Position numbers and translations under genes: made by a program
Shown here: positions 36,461-45,286 of the stretch, piece after piece
Numbering within the stretch: the first letter of the stretch is position 1
Layout of the letters: every line of letters begins with the position of its first letter
Source of the DNA: Pseudomonas synxantha
Lineage (GTDB): Bacteria > Pseudomonadota > Gammaproteobacteria > Pseudomonadales > Pseudomonadaceae
Direction: 5' to 3'
Assembly (NCBI RefSeq): GCF_900105675.1
Contig: NZ_LT629786.1
Location: 4,340,001-4,404,000, forward strand
Length of the DNA: 64,000 bases
Notes under the pieces: generated by a model
The model's input: the letters and a program-made list of their open reading frames with translations, nothing else
Told to the model about the DNA's origin: nothing
The model's database searches: none

Positions 36461-36488
36461 ACCCCGGATTTCGTGAAAAATCCGGGGT
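36461..36488. terminator. Rho-independent terminator of the phoH-family gene
   Basis: 11-bp perfect stem (ACCCCGGATTT / AAATCCGGGGT) with a 6-base loop and a T-run on the minus strand, 27 bp after the stop codon at 36515. Confidence 0.85.
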
Positions 36489-36514
36489 GGTTCGTGGCAT
36501 TTAGCCACTCATTG

Positions 36515-37909
36515 TTACAGGTGGGATTCGGCGTATTCAGCCAGGATCGAACGAGGTACCCCTTGCAGCGCGATATGCACGCCGTTGGGGAAGTCTTTGA
36601 AGCGTTCCGTCAGGTAGGTCAGCCCGGAGCTGGTCGCGGACAGGTAAGGGGTGTCGATCTGTGCCAGATTGCCAAGGCACACCACTTTGGAACCGGCGCC
36701 GGCACGGGTGATGATGGTTTTCATCTGGTGCGGGGTAAGGTTCTGGCACTCATCGATCAGGATCAGGCTCTGCTGGAAGCTGCGCCCGCGGATGTAGTTG
36801 AGGGATTTGAACTGCAACGGCACTTTGCTGAGGATGTAGTCGACGCTGCCATGGGTGTTTTCGTCATCCATGTGCAAGGCTTCGAGGTTGTCGGTGATCG
36901 CCCCCAGCCACGGCTCCATTTTTTCCGCTTCGGTGCCAGGCAGGAAGCCGATTTCCTGGTCCAGGCCCTGCACGCTGCGAGTGGCGATGATGCGGCGATA
37001 GCGCTTGGTCACCATGGTCTGCTCGATGGCGGCAGCCAGGGCGAGGATGGTTTTGCCCGAGCCGGCAGCGCCGGTCAGATTGACCAGATGGATGTCCGGG
37101 TCGAGCAGCGCGTACAGCGCCAGGCTCTGGTAGATATCCCGCGGTTTCAGGCCCCAGGCTTCCTGGTGCAACAGGGGTTCCTGATGCAGGTCGAGGATCA
37201 ACAGCTTGTCGACCTGGATCTCTTTGATCCAACCCACGAAGCCCTGTTCGTCGACGATGAATTCATTGATGTGCACGGCCGGCAGGTTGTCGATCAACTG
37301 CACCTGGTGCCAGGTACGGCCGTGGTCCTGGCGGGTCTCGACCTTGCTGACACGGTCCCAGAACGAGCCGGTCATCATGTGATAACCACGGGAGAGCATC
37401 GACACGTCGTCGACCAGCTGGTCGGTGCTGTAGTCCTCGGCAGCGATCCCACACGCTCGTGCCTTGAGGCGCATATTGATGTCTTTGGTCACCAGCACTA
37501 CGCGCAGGTCCTTGTCGCGCGCGTGCAGGTCGATCAACTGATTGATGATCTTGTTGTCGTTGAGGTTTTCCGGCAGCAGGCTATTGGGCTCGCTGCGCTT
37601 GCTCATCAGGATCGATAGCAAGCCCTTGGGCCCGCTCTTGCCACGCTGGATCGGCACGCCGAGCTCAACGTCATCGGGCGAGGCTTCGCCCAACGTCTTG
37701 TCGATCAGGCGGATGGCCTGGCGGCATTCGGCGGCAACGCTGTGGTGCCCGCTTTTGAGTTTGTCGAGCTCCTCAAGCACGATCATCGGGATGGCGACGT
37801 GATGTTCTTCGAAGTTAAGCAGTGCGTTTGGATCGTGGATCAATACGTTGGTATCAAGCACGTAAAGGATTGGCTGGTCGGAAGAAGGGGTGCGTCCATG
37901 ATCATCCAT
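36515..37909 (-). CDS. PIN-PhoH ATPase (PhoH2/YlaK type)
   Basis: 464 residues. N-terminal PIN ribonuclease-fold domain (about 14-150) with acidic residues in VLDTNVLIHDP, VLEELDKLKSG and VTKDINMRLKA. C-terminal PhoH P-loop ATPase with Walker A LTGAAGSGKT near residue 275, IATRSVQGLDQEIGFLPGT, and Walker B LILIDECQNLTP. PhoH2 proteins studied elsewhere are RNA helicases/RNases; the cell role here is unknown. Monocistronic between a terminator and a 339-bp gap. Confidence 0.92.
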   Translation of the reverse strand: MDDHGRTPSSDQPILYVLDTNVLIHDPNALLNFEEHHVAIPMIVLEELDKLKSGHHSVAAECRQAIRLIDKTLGEASPDDVELGVPIQRGKSGPKGLLSILMSKRSEPNSLLPENLNDNKIINQLIDLHARDKDLRVVLVTKDINMRLKARACGIAAEDYSTDQLVDDVSMLSRGYHMMTGSFWDRVSKVETRQDHGRTWHQVQLIDNLPAVHINEFIVDEQGFVGWIKEIQVDKLLILDLHQEPLLHQEAWGLKPRDIYQSLALYALLDPDIHLVNLTGAAGSGKTILALAAAIEQTMVTKRYRRIIATRSVQGLDQEIGFLPGTEAEKMEPWLGAITDNLEALHMDDENTHGSVDYILSKVPLQFKSLNYIRGRSFQQSLILIDECQNLTPHQMKTIITRAGAGSKVVCLGNLAQIDTPYLSATSSGLTYLTERFKDFPNGVHIALQGVPRSILAEYAESHL

Positions 37910-38248
37910 ACTCGGTCACCTTTGTGGGAGCCAGTCGACGCAATACCTGGGCGGTGCTGCGCCTCGATTCGACCACCGACCACACCTGAGTGACGTCAAG
38001 TGCAGTGCCCACATGAGGAGTCTTGGAAGACGCCACCTGTGTTGCAGGGTTCGGCGGTCTGACTTCGTAATACCGCAAAACCCATGACAGGAAAAAGCAC
38101 TTTGACGCTTTTTTGAAGTTTATTTTTCAGGATGACGAATAGCACTAGCCGAGTGCCAGCTGCCCCGTTAAAGTCGGAAGTCCGCCTGCATCGAAATGTC
38201 GCAGCAAATCACCCCAAAAAATCCTCATCCCCAACAGGGCCGGCCTTC
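37910..38248. promoter_or_regulatory. Intergenic region upstream of the phoH-family gene
   Basis: 339 bp between the NodB-like stop and the phoH-family start, both minus strand. It should hold the latter's promoter and the former's terminator. Several T/A runs (TTTTTTGAAGTTTATTTTTC near 38109) but no clear hairpin or consensus promoter was identified; the short reading frames here look like chance. Confidence 0.45.
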
Positions 38249-39373
38249 TCAGCGAAATGCCTCGCGGCACTCCTGCCAACCCAAGCCACTCTGCGCCGTA
38301 GCCTGCAACACCATCGGTAATGCCACCCGCGCCTTGTCCTGGGTGTCGTGAAAGGCAATCACGCCTTTGCGCCACAGCAGCATCAGCGTCAGCACCCGCT
38401 GCGCCGACTCATCGGTCTTGAGCTTGCCCGGCTCGTCCTGGGAATCGATGTCCCACAACGCCACCTGCAAACCCTGCTGCTGGAAGAAACCCTGGCTGTC
38501 CGCGCGGCGCTGCCCATAGGGTGGGCGGAACAGCGGCAGATAGTTTTCCGGCATCAGGTTCTGCACCAGCGCGGCACTGCGGGTGATGGAGCTTTGCCAG
38601 TCAACCCAATGGCTGTGGGAACGGTACTCCCAACCCTGGATACCTACGCACTGCCCCTGGTACAGCGCCTGCACATCGGCAGCAGAGCTGCGCTCTACAC
38701 GGGTTTGCAAGCTGCTGCCGAGGGCAAAGAAGGTCGCGTTCATCTTCTGTTTGCGCAGGTAGTCGGTGAGCCAGTCGGTATTACCACCAACCGGTGCCGG
38801 GCCGCCATCGAACGTCAGCAAGAACATGCGGTCATTGAGCTCGTCGCCATTGCGCTCATGCTCGCCAAAGCGCGCCACTTCGCTGCTGATCTGCGGGAAC
38901 AGCGCAGCCTTGCGCAGCAGTTCGTCGAGGTAGCGCTCGTGGAAGTGCCGGCTGGGGGCGGCCCAGCCTATATAGAAAGAGTTGTCACTGACCTCGAACT
39001 TGCCGGCCTGCTCACGCAGGTCGTCCATGTTGTCCACCAGGAAGCAGAACGAGGCATCTTCTTCGCAGCTTTGCTGGGCGAAGCTGTAGTTCTCCAACAG
39101 CCGTTGCCACAACTGGCGACGCAGATCGTCGATAGCCGCCAGGTTGATGATCTTCAAGCCCAGCCGCTGCTTGAGCGCCGTTTCGTCCTGGGCCTCGCTG
39201 GTCAGCAGGCTGTGGGCAAACATCAGGATTTCCGCACGCGAAGCCACATCGAACAGCGCCGGGCTGCTGAGTTTTTCCGGCCAGGTGCTGCGGTCGAGGC
39301 TGGCTACGTCAACCGGCGCCGCCTGGACATTCAGGCAGAGCAGGCAAGCCGACAATAAAAGCGCTAATCGCAC
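38249..39373 (-). CDS. NodB-fold polysaccharide deacetylase-like protein, metal site altered
   Basis: 374 residues with signal peptide (ending VQAAPVD). An N-terminal all-alpha region (about 20-190) precedes a NodB homology domain. Motif 1 reads LLTFDGGP instead of TFDDGP, so the metal-binding second Asp is Gly; the usual His-x3-His of motif 2 is not present (only SHSHW). Motif 3 RPPYG, motif 4 DIDSQDE and motif 5 FHDT are kept. It may be inactive, use another metal site, or act as a sugar-binding periplasmic protein. Context gives no partner; yaaA lies upstream and divergent. Confidence 0.8.
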   Translation of the reverse strand: MRLALLLSACLLCLNVQAAPVDVASLDRSTWPEKLSSPALFDVASRAEILMFAHSLLTSEAQDETALKQRLGLKIINLAAIDDLRRQLWQRLLENYSFAQQSCEEDASFCFLVDNMDDLREQAGKFEVSDNSFYIGWAAPSRHFHERYLDELLRKAALFPQISSEVARFGEHERNGDELNDRMFLLTFDGGPAPVGGNTDWLTDYLRKQKMNATFFALGSSLQTRVERSSAADVQALYQGQCVGIQGWEYRSHSHWVDWQSSITRSAALVQNLMPENYLPLFRPPYGQRRADSQGFFQQQGLQVALWDIDSQDEPGKLKTDESAQRVLTLMLLWRKGVIAFHDTQDKARVALPMVLQATAQSGLGWQECREAFR

Positions 39374-39417
39374 ACGGGGTCTTCCTTTCCAGAGTTACCG
39401 GCCATCATAGCGGATCG

Positions 39418-39438
39418 CACCTATCACCATCATAGGTG
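39418..39438. promoter_or_regulatory. Inverted repeat in the deacetylase-yaaA divergent region
   Basis: CACCTAT-N7-ATAGGTG, perfect 7-bp arms, 68 bp before yaaA. Possible operator; its spacing resembles but does not match an OxyR half-site pattern. Confidence 0.4.
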
Positions 39439-39505
39439 GAGTCAAAACGCCCCAACCCCTAGAATCGCGCCCACGCTACACGCCACGATTCCAGGAGCCA
39501 ACTTC

Positions 39506-40285
39506 ATGCTGATGGTGATTTCCCCCGCCAAAACCCTCGACTTCGAGTCAAAGCCGGCCACTGCGCGCTTCACCCAGCCGCAATACCTGGACCATTCCCA
39601 GGAACTGATCGAACAGCTACGCGAACTGAGCCCGGCACAAATCAGCGAGTTGATGCACGTCTCCGACAAGATCGGTGGCCTCAACGCCGCCCGCTTCGGC
39701 AGCTGGACGCCCGCCTTCACCCCGGCCAATGCCAAGCAGGCGCTGTTGGCATTCAAGGGCGATGTGTACACCGGTCTCAACGCCGAGACCTTCAGCGATG
39801 CCGATTTCAGCTACGCCCAGGATCACCTGCGCATGCTCTCCGGCCTCTACGGCCTGCTGCGCCCCTTGGACCTGATGATGCCGTACCGCCTGGAGATGGG
39901 CACCAAGCTGGCCAACGCCCGTGGCAAGGACCTCTACGCCTTCTGGGGTACACGTATCAGCGAGTGGCTGAACGAAGCATTGGCCGCACAGGGCGATGAC
40001 GTGCTGCTCAACCTGGCTTCCAACGAGTACTTCTCGGCGGTCAAGCGCCCGGCCCTGAATGCGCGGGTCATCAACACCGAGTTCAAGGACCTGAAGAACG
40101 GCCAGTACAAGATCATCAGCTTTTACGCAAAAAAGGCCCGGGGCATGATGAGCCGCTTTGTGATCGAAGAGCGCATCAACGACCCGGCCAAGCTCAAGCA
40201 GTTCGATGTACAGGGCTATCGCTTCGATGCGGAGCAGTCCAAGCCGGATAACCTGGTGTTCTTGCGTGATCACGCACCGGAATAA
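39506..40285 (+). CDS. yaaA: Peroxide stress protein YaaA
   Basis: 259 residues, full length of the YaaA/DUF328 family, which limits free iron and DNA damage under peroxide stress. Family blocks: [13 protein letters not shown] at the start, [45 protein letters not shown] and [14 protein letters not shown]. Divergent from the NodB-like gene and followed by a REPIN that separates it from the alginate promoter region. Confidence 0.95.
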   Translation: MLMVISPAKTLDFESKPATARFTQPQYLDHSQELIEQLRELSPAQISELMHVSDKIGGLNAARFGSWTPAFTPANAKQALLAFKGDVYTGLNAETFSDADFSYAQDHLRMLSGLYGLLRPLDLMMPYRLEMGTKLANARGKDLYAFWGTRISEWLNEALAAQGDDVLLNLASNEYFSAVKRPALNARVINTEFKDLKNGQYKIISFYAKKARGMMSRFVIEERINDPAKLKQFDVQGYRFDAEQSKPDNLVFLRDHAPE

Positions 40286-40318
40286 GGCGTTACGCCCCTC
40301 TTTCAGACAGTGAGATCC

Positions 40319-40413
40319 AAATGTGGGAGGGGGCTTGCCCCCGATTGCGGTATTTCAGTCAACACTTCAGTGACTGACGCACCTCTATCGGGAGCAAGCC
40401 CCCTCCCACATTT
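40319..40413. repeat. REPIN between yaaA and the alginate promoter
   Basis: Arms AAATGTGGGAGGGGGCTTGC and its exact reverse complement, enclosing CCCCGATTGCGGTATTTCAGT...ACTGACGCACCTCTATCGGGA. May also terminate yaaA transcription. Confidence 0.9.
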
Positions 40414-40514
40414 GCTCGTATTTCAAACCAAAAATCGTCATTTATTTGGCGCCAGAAAAACATCCAGATACAACCCTAACGATTTCTTCACTCGACACTC
40501 GTCGGTTTTTTTCG

Positions 40515-40624
40515 TAGTGGCACCACTTTTTTTAATCAGTAGTGGCACAAAACTATCTTCTCTCTCCAACTCCCCATAACTACTGGCTTAAATAGCAAGT
40601 GCTATCACTATAGTGCCAGTGCCA
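40515..40624. promoter_or_regulatory. Cluster of TAGTGGCAC/AGTGCCA repeats upstream of the algD promoter
   Basis: Four copies of an 7-9 base element: TAGTGGCAC at 40515 and 40540 (25 bases apart), and two overlapping inverted copies AGTGCCA at 40612-40624. The first is also part of AGTGGCACCACT (a palindrome at 40516-40527), and CACTATAGTG at 40606-40615 is palindromic. They sit 50-160 bases before the -35 box, a plausible regulator array (AmrZ is a known algD regulator in this genus; assignment unproven). Confidence 0.5.
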
Positions 40625-40672
40625 TCTTTTCTAATATTTCAAGAAATTTCCGGAAACAGGATGAGCGGCCAG

Positions 40673-40699
40673 GAACTTCACCCTGAAGCGCCGCTCATA
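40673..40699 (+). promoter_or_regulatory. AlgU (sigma-22/RpoE-like) promoter of algD
   Basis: GAACTT at 40673-40678, 16 bases, TCATA at 40695-40699, matching the AlgU consensus GAACTT-N16/17-TCTGA. Transcription would start near 40706, giving a leader of about 480 bases before algD, comparable with the long algD leader of P. aeruginosa. Confidence 0.75.
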
Positions 40700-41186
40700 C
40701 CACCGGTAACGAAATTCTCTGTTTACGTAAGAGATGACTTACACAGCGACCAACGGAAGTAGTCAAGTTGTCATAAAACACTTTGACTCTATGGTCATAA
40801 TATCAACTGTATGAGTTGAGGGTAGCGATAAGCACTTATTGCCAACCCCTGAAGGCCAAGGCAGCGCTGACCTAAATGAGCCAGTGGTGAAAACCCAAGG
40901 CATTGATATCAAAAGGCTTTCAGCCTATATCAAAGCCCTGCGGCACTGGCGCCGGAGCCCTCCGCCAAGGAAGCCCGGCTGCATTTCAGGGCAAGCCCCA
41001 ATAAAAAGGCCAAGTTGCGCACAACTTGAGTGCAATAGTTAGTCACTCACTATTCAACATGCCTGCACGCGGCAAGTCGGCGTCTATTCGCCTAACTTTC
41101 GCGGCATCAGTGACGCTTGCAAACATGAACTCCGGCCATCTATTGGCATGATTAAGAACGTCTTCAGTGACAAAGAGGTAAATGCG
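40700..41186 (+). promoter_or_regulatory. Long algD leader
   Basis: About 480 bases with no convincing gene. Contains GACCAACGG at 40748-40756, one mismatch from the reverse complement of the AlgR consensus CCGTTCGTC. A short reading frame (40839-41042) has no ribosome-binding site or family resemblance. The algD start has GAGG (41175) and the ATG at 41187. Confidence 0.5.
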
Positions 41187-42503
41187 ATGCGTATCAGCAT
41201 ATTTGGTTTGGGTTACGTTGGCGCAGTCTGTGCCGGTTGCCTGTCTGCCCGTGGCCACGAAGTGGTCGGCGTAGACATCTCCAAGGAAAAGATCGACCTG
41301 ATCAACGCGGGTAAATCGCCAATCGTTGAACCGGGTCTGGGCGAACTGTTGAGCCAGGGTATCGAGACTGGCCGGCTGCGCGGTACCACCAACTTCGCCG
41401 AAGCCATTCGTGACACCGATCTGTCGATGATCTGCGTCGGTACGCCAAGCAAGAAAAACGGCGACCTGGAGCTCAACTACATCGAATCGGTATGCCGCGA
41501 GATCGGTTTTGTGCTGCGTGACAAGACTACCCGCCACACCATCGTGGTGCGCAGCACCGTATTGCCGGGCACCGTGGCCAACGTGGTGATCCCGATTCTT
41601 GAAGACTGCTCCGGCAAGAAAGCCGGCGTCGACTTCGGCGTTGCGGTCAACCCGGAATTCCTGCGTGAATCCACCGCTATCGCTGACTACGACCTGCCAC
41701 CGATGACCGTCATCGGCGAGTTCGACAAAGCCTCCGGCGATGTCCTGCAGTCGCTGTACGAAGAACTCGACGCGCCGATCATCCGCAAGGACATCGCCGT
41801 TGCCGAGATGATCAAGTACACCTGCAACGTGTGGCATGCCACCAAGGTCACCTTCGCCAACGAAATCGGCAACATCGCCAAGGCCGTCGGCGTCGATGGT
41901 CGCGAAGTAATGGAAGTGGTGTGCCAGGACAAAACCCTCAACCTGTCCCAGTACTACATGCGTCCAGGCTTCGCCTTCGGCGGTTCGTGCCTGCCAAAAG
42001 ACGTGCGTGCCCTGACCTACCGCGCCGGCTCCCTGGACGTGGAAGCGCCGTTGCTTAACTCGCTGATGCGCAGCAACGAGTCCCAGGTACAGAACGCCTT
42101 CGACATCGTTTCCAGCCACGACAAACGCAAAGTCGCGCTGCTGGGCCTGAGCTTCAAGGCCGGTACCGACGACCTGCGTGAAAGCCCACTGGTGGAACTG
42201 GCGGAAATGCTGATCGGCAAGGGCTACGACCTGAGCATCTACGACAGCAACGTCGAGTACGCCCGTGTGCACGGCGCAAACAAGGACTACATCGAAGGCA
42301 AGATCCCCCACGTGTCGTCTTTGCTCAACTCGAACTTCGACGACGTGATCAACAACTCCGACGTGATCATCCTGGGCAACCGCGATGAGAAGTTCCGTGC
42401 CCTGGCGCAGAACGCCCCGCATGGCAAGCAAGTGGTCGACCTGGTGGGCTTCATGTCCAAGGCCACCAGCGTGAGCGGCCGTACCGAAGGTATTTGCTGG
42501 TAA
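41187..42503 (+). CDS. algD: GDP-mannose 6-dehydrogenase
   Basis: 438 residues. Oxidises GDP-mannose to GDP-mannuronate, the committed step of alginate synthesis. Rossmann start MRISIFGLGYVGAVCAGCLS (NAD site), central EFLRESTAIADYDLPPM and the catalytic cysteine in FGGSCLPKD near residue 268. C-terminal domain closes the active site (GLSFKAGTDDLRESPLVELAE). The ATG at 41187 gives the conserved N-terminus; the upstream in-frame ATG at 41148 adds 13 residues absent from the family. First gene of the 12-gene operon, controlled by the AlgU promoter and long leader upstream. Confidence 0.97.
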   Translation: MRISIFGLGYVGAVCAGCLSARGHEVVGVDISKEKIDLINAGKSPIVEPGLGELLSQGIETGRLRGTTNFAEAIRDTDLSMICVGTPSKKNGDLELNYIESVCREIGFVLRDKTTRHTIVVRSTVLPGTVANVVIPILEDCSGKKAGVDFGVAVNPEFLRESTAIADYDLPPMTVIGEFDKASGDVLQSLYEELDAPIIRKDIAVAEMIKYTCNVWHATKVTFANEIGNIAKAVGVDGREVMEVVCQDKTLNLSQYYMRPGFAFGGSCLPKDVRALTYRAGSLDVEAPLLNSLMRSNESQVQNAFDIVSSHDKRKVALLGLSFKAGTDDLRESPLVELAEMLIGKGYDLSIYDSNVEYARVHGANKDYIEGKIPHVSSLLNSNFDDVINNSDVIILGNRDEKFRALAQNAPHGKQVVDLVGFMSKATSVSGRTEGICW

Positions 42504-42517
42504 CAGCAACGGCAAGT

Positions 42518-42560
42518 TTCAGGCTGCAAGTGTCTTTATCCCCAGCGCTTGCAGCCTGAA
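42518..42560. repeat. Perfect 13-bp inverted repeat between algD and alg8
   Basis: TTCAGGCTGCAAG and CTTGCAGCCTGAA with a 17-base loop. A GCTGCAAG-type REP unlike the other two classes in the window. It would form a hairpin in the alg mRNA just after algD and could lower downstream expression or stabilise the algD part. Confidence 0.75.
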
Positions 42561-42586
42561 GCCTCCTCCCCCTGCGGATGACGCTT

Positions 42587-44068
42587 ATGTCCAAGTTAAA
42601 ACATATATTTCTGCAAGCGGCCGGCTGGTTGTTCTTCCTCAGCCTGCTGATGGGTCTCGCCCTGCTGTTGCCGACGAGCACCTTCGATTCGCAATCGAAG
42701 AATTTTATTTTCCTGATTGGTGCCGTGGGTATCTGGCGCTACTCCATGGGCGCGACGCATTTCTTTCGCGGCATGCTGTTCCTGTACGTGGTCTATCCGC
42801 ACCTGCGCCGCAAAGTGCGCAAGCTGGGCAAGGCCGCCGACCCGTCCCATGTGTTCCTGATGGTCACCAGTTTCCGCATCGACGCGCTGACCACCGCCCA
42901 GGTCTACAGCTCGGTGATCCGTGAAGCCATCGAATGCGGCTTCCCTACTACCGTGGTCTGCTCGCTGGTGGAAATGTCCGATGAGCTGCTGGTCAAGAGC
43001 CTCTGGGAAAAGATGAACCCGCCGGCCCACGTCAAGCTCGACTTCGTGCGCATCGCCGGTACCGGCAAGCGTGACGGCCTGGCCTTTGGTTTCCGTGCTA
43101 TCTCTCGCCACCTGCCGGATGACCGCGCCGTAGTAGCCGTAATCGATGGCGACACCGTGCTCGCTGAAGGCGTGGTGCGCAAGACCGTGCCTTGGTTCCA
43201 GCTGTTCGGCAATGTCGGCGGCCTGACCACCAACGAATTCTGCGAAGTGCGCGGCGGCTACATCATGAGCGAGTGGCACAAGCTGCGTTTTGCCCAGCGC
43301 CACATCAACATGTGCTCCATGGCCCTGTCCAAGCGCGTGCTGACCATGACCGGGCGCATGTCGGTGTTTCGTGCCAGCGTGGTCACCGACCCGGGCTTTA
43401 TCGCCGATGTGGAAAGCGACTCGCTGCAACACTGGCGCCTGGGGCGTTTCAAGTTCCTGACCGGCGATGACAAGTCCAGCTGGTTCAGCCTGATGCGCCT
43501 GGGCTACGACACCTTCTACGTGCCGGACGCCGCGATCAACACCGTGGAACATCCGCCGGAAAAAAGCTTCATCAAGGCCAGCCGCAAGCTGATGTTCCGC
43601 TGGTATGGCAACAACCTGCGCCAGAACTCCCGCGCCCTCGGCCTGGGTGTACGTCGCCTCGGCCTGTTCACCAGCGTAGTGCTGTTCGATCAGCGCGTGT
43701 CGATGTGGACCTCCCTGCTGGGCCTGACCGTGGCGATGATTGCCACCTTCAAGTACGGCGGCGCGTTCATCCTGGTCTACCTGCTGTGGATCGGCCTTAC
43801 CCGCCTGATCCTGACCCTGCTGCTGTCGTGCTCGGGCCACAAGATCGGCCCGGCCTACCCGATGATTCTCTATTACAACCAGATCATGGGCGCGTTGGTG
43901 AAGATCTACGTGTTCTTCCGCCTTGATCAACAGTCCTGGACCCGCCAGGACACCAAACTGACCCGCGATTTGGCCAGCTTTCAACGTTGGTTCAACACCT
44001 GGTCGTCTCGGACCATGACCTTCTCCGCCGGCAGCATCTTCGTTGCCGTGTTGCTGATGATGGTCTGA
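42587..44068 (+). CDS. alg8: Alginate polymerase, glycosyltransferase 2
   Basis: 493 residues in the inner membrane. N-terminal membrane segments ([17 protein letters not shown] and [13 protein letters not shown]), cytoplasmic GT-A domain with VIDGDTVL (metal/UDP-type DxD), [24 protein letters not shown] and the QxxRW-like block [17 protein letters not shown]-terminal membrane helices ([26 protein letters not shown]). Joins mannuronate from GDP-mannuronate with Alg44. The ATG at 42587 is preferred (GGA nine bases upstream); 42578 is an alternative. Confidence 0.95.
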   Translation: MSKLKHIFLQAAGWLFFLSLLMGLALLLPTSTFDSQSKNFIFLIGAVGIWRYSMGATHFFRGMLFLYVVYPHLRRKVRKLGKAADPSHVFLMVTSFRIDALTTAQVYSSVIREAIECGFPTTVVCSLVEMSDELLVKSLWEKMNPPAHVKLDFVRIAGTGKRDGLAFGFRAISRHLPDDRAVVAVIDGDTVLAEGVVRKTVPWFQLFGNVGGLTTNEFCEVRGGYIMSEWHKLRFAQRHINMCSMALSKRVLTMTGRMSVFRASVVTDPGFIADVESDSLQHWRLGRFKFLTGDDKSSWFSLMRLGYDTFYVPDAAINTVEHPPEKSFIKASRKLMFRWYGNNLRQNSRALGLGVRRLGLFTSVVLFDQRVSMWTSLLGLTVAMIATFKYGGAFILVYLLWIGLTRLILTLLLSCSGHKIGPAYPMILYYNQIMGALVKIYVFFRLDQQSWTRQDTKLTRDLASFQRWFNTWSSRTMTFSAGSIFVAVLLMMV

Positions 44069-44105
44069 CCCTGCCAAGCCTGAATTAACTAGGAACTAGA
44101 ACATT

Positions 44106-45272
44106 ATGAACAGCCAAGTAAACGCCAACGTTGTCCACGAATCCGAAGCCCAGCGCCAACATGCACGGGTCAAAATCCCGGCCAAGCTGCGCTTCTTCAA
44201 CAGCGACCGCACGCCGACCGAAGCGCGGGTCATCGACCTGTCCGCCGGCGGCCTGGCCTTCACCGCGACCCAACCGCTCACCGTCGGCCAGGTGCACAAG
44301 GGCCGCCTGCAATTCGTCATCGATAACCTCGGCCTGGCCATGGATGTGGAGCTGCAGATTCGCTCCTACGACCGCCAGACCGGCCGCACCGGCTGCCAGT
44401 TCCAGAACCTCGATGCCCAGGACATTTCCACCCTGCGCCACCTGATCACCTCGCACCTGTCCGGCGACATCGTGACCATGGGCGACGTGCTGGCGACCCT
44501 GCAACGCGACAACTTCACCAAGGCACGCAAGGTCAAGGACGGCGGCAGCGGCATGACCGCATTCGGTCGCCTGCGCGCCGTGACGTTCAGCCTGGCGATT
44601 TTCCTGGTGGGCCTGGCCGCGTTCGGTTTTGTCTTCAAGTCCCTCTACGGCATGTACTTCGTCAGCCACGCCCAGGCCGGCCTCGTCAGCGTGCCGGGCA
44701 TGAACGTGACCATGCCGCGTGACGGCACCGTGCAGAGCTTGCTCAAAGGCGATTCGGTTGCGGCCAAAGGCGCGCCACTGGCGACTTTCAGCACCAGCAT
44801 GCTCGACGTCCTCAAGGGCCACCTGGACGAAGACCAACTACAACCGGCCAAGGTCGAAGAGCTGTTCGGCAAGCAAATGACCGGCACCCTGACCTCGCCA
44901 TGCGATTGCGTGGTAGCCCAGCAACTGGTCGCCGACGGCCAGTACGCCAGCAAGGGTGATGTGATCTTCCAACTGGTGCCACGCGGCAGCCAAGCCAATG
45001 TGGAAGCACGCTTCACCTATCGCCAGTTCGGTGATGTGCGCCCAGGTACGCCGGTGAGCTTCCAGGTAGCCGACGAAGAACAGGTTCGCACCGGCACCAT
45101 CGTCAGCAGCACCAGCCTGAACAGCGCCGACCTGTCCTCCGACATCCGCGTGCAGATCAAGCCGGATGCACCGCTGGACAGCACCTACGCCGGCCGCCCG
45201 GTGGAAGTCACCAGCGACCGTGGCCCTTCCCTGAACTGGCTGATCGATAAAGCCATGGCTCACGGTCTGTAA
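44106..45272 (+). CDS. alg44: Alginate co-polymerase, c-di-GMP receptor
   Basis: 388 residues. N-terminal PilZ domain with RQHARVK (RxxxR) near residue 17 and DLSAGG (DxSxxG) near residue 43, so c-di-GMP binding is conserved. One membrane helix (AVTFSLAIFLVGLAAFGFVFKSLY, about residues 155-180) leads to a periplasmic membrane-fusion-like domain (VPGMNVTMPRDGTVQSLLKGDSVAAKG). Activates Alg8 and links the membrane to the periplasmic export complex. Confidence 0.95.
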   Translation: MNSQVNANVVHESEAQRQHARVKIPAKLRFFNSDRTPTEARVIDLSAGGLAFTATQPLTVGQVHKGRLQFVIDNLGLAMDVELQIRSYDRQTGRTGCQFQNLDAQDISTLRHLITSHLSGDIVTMGDVLATLQRDNFTKARKVKDGGSGMTAFGRLRAVTFSLAIFLVGLAAFGFVFKSLYGMYFVSHAQAGLVSVPGMNVTMPRDGTVQSLLKGDSVAAKGAPLATFSTSMLDVLKGHLDEDQLQPAKVEELFGKQMTGTLTSPCDCVVAQQLVADGQYASKGDVIFQLVPRGSQANVEARFTYRQFGDVRPGTPVSFQVADEEQVRTGTIVSSTSLNSADLSSDIRVQIKPDAPLDSTYAGRPVEVTSDRGPSLNWLIDKAMAHGL

Positions 45273-45286
45273 GCGAGGACATGCCT

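Noticed and set aside
40839..41042. Small gene in the algD leader
   Set aside because: TTG start, no ribosome-binding site and no family resemblance; treated as leader RNA.
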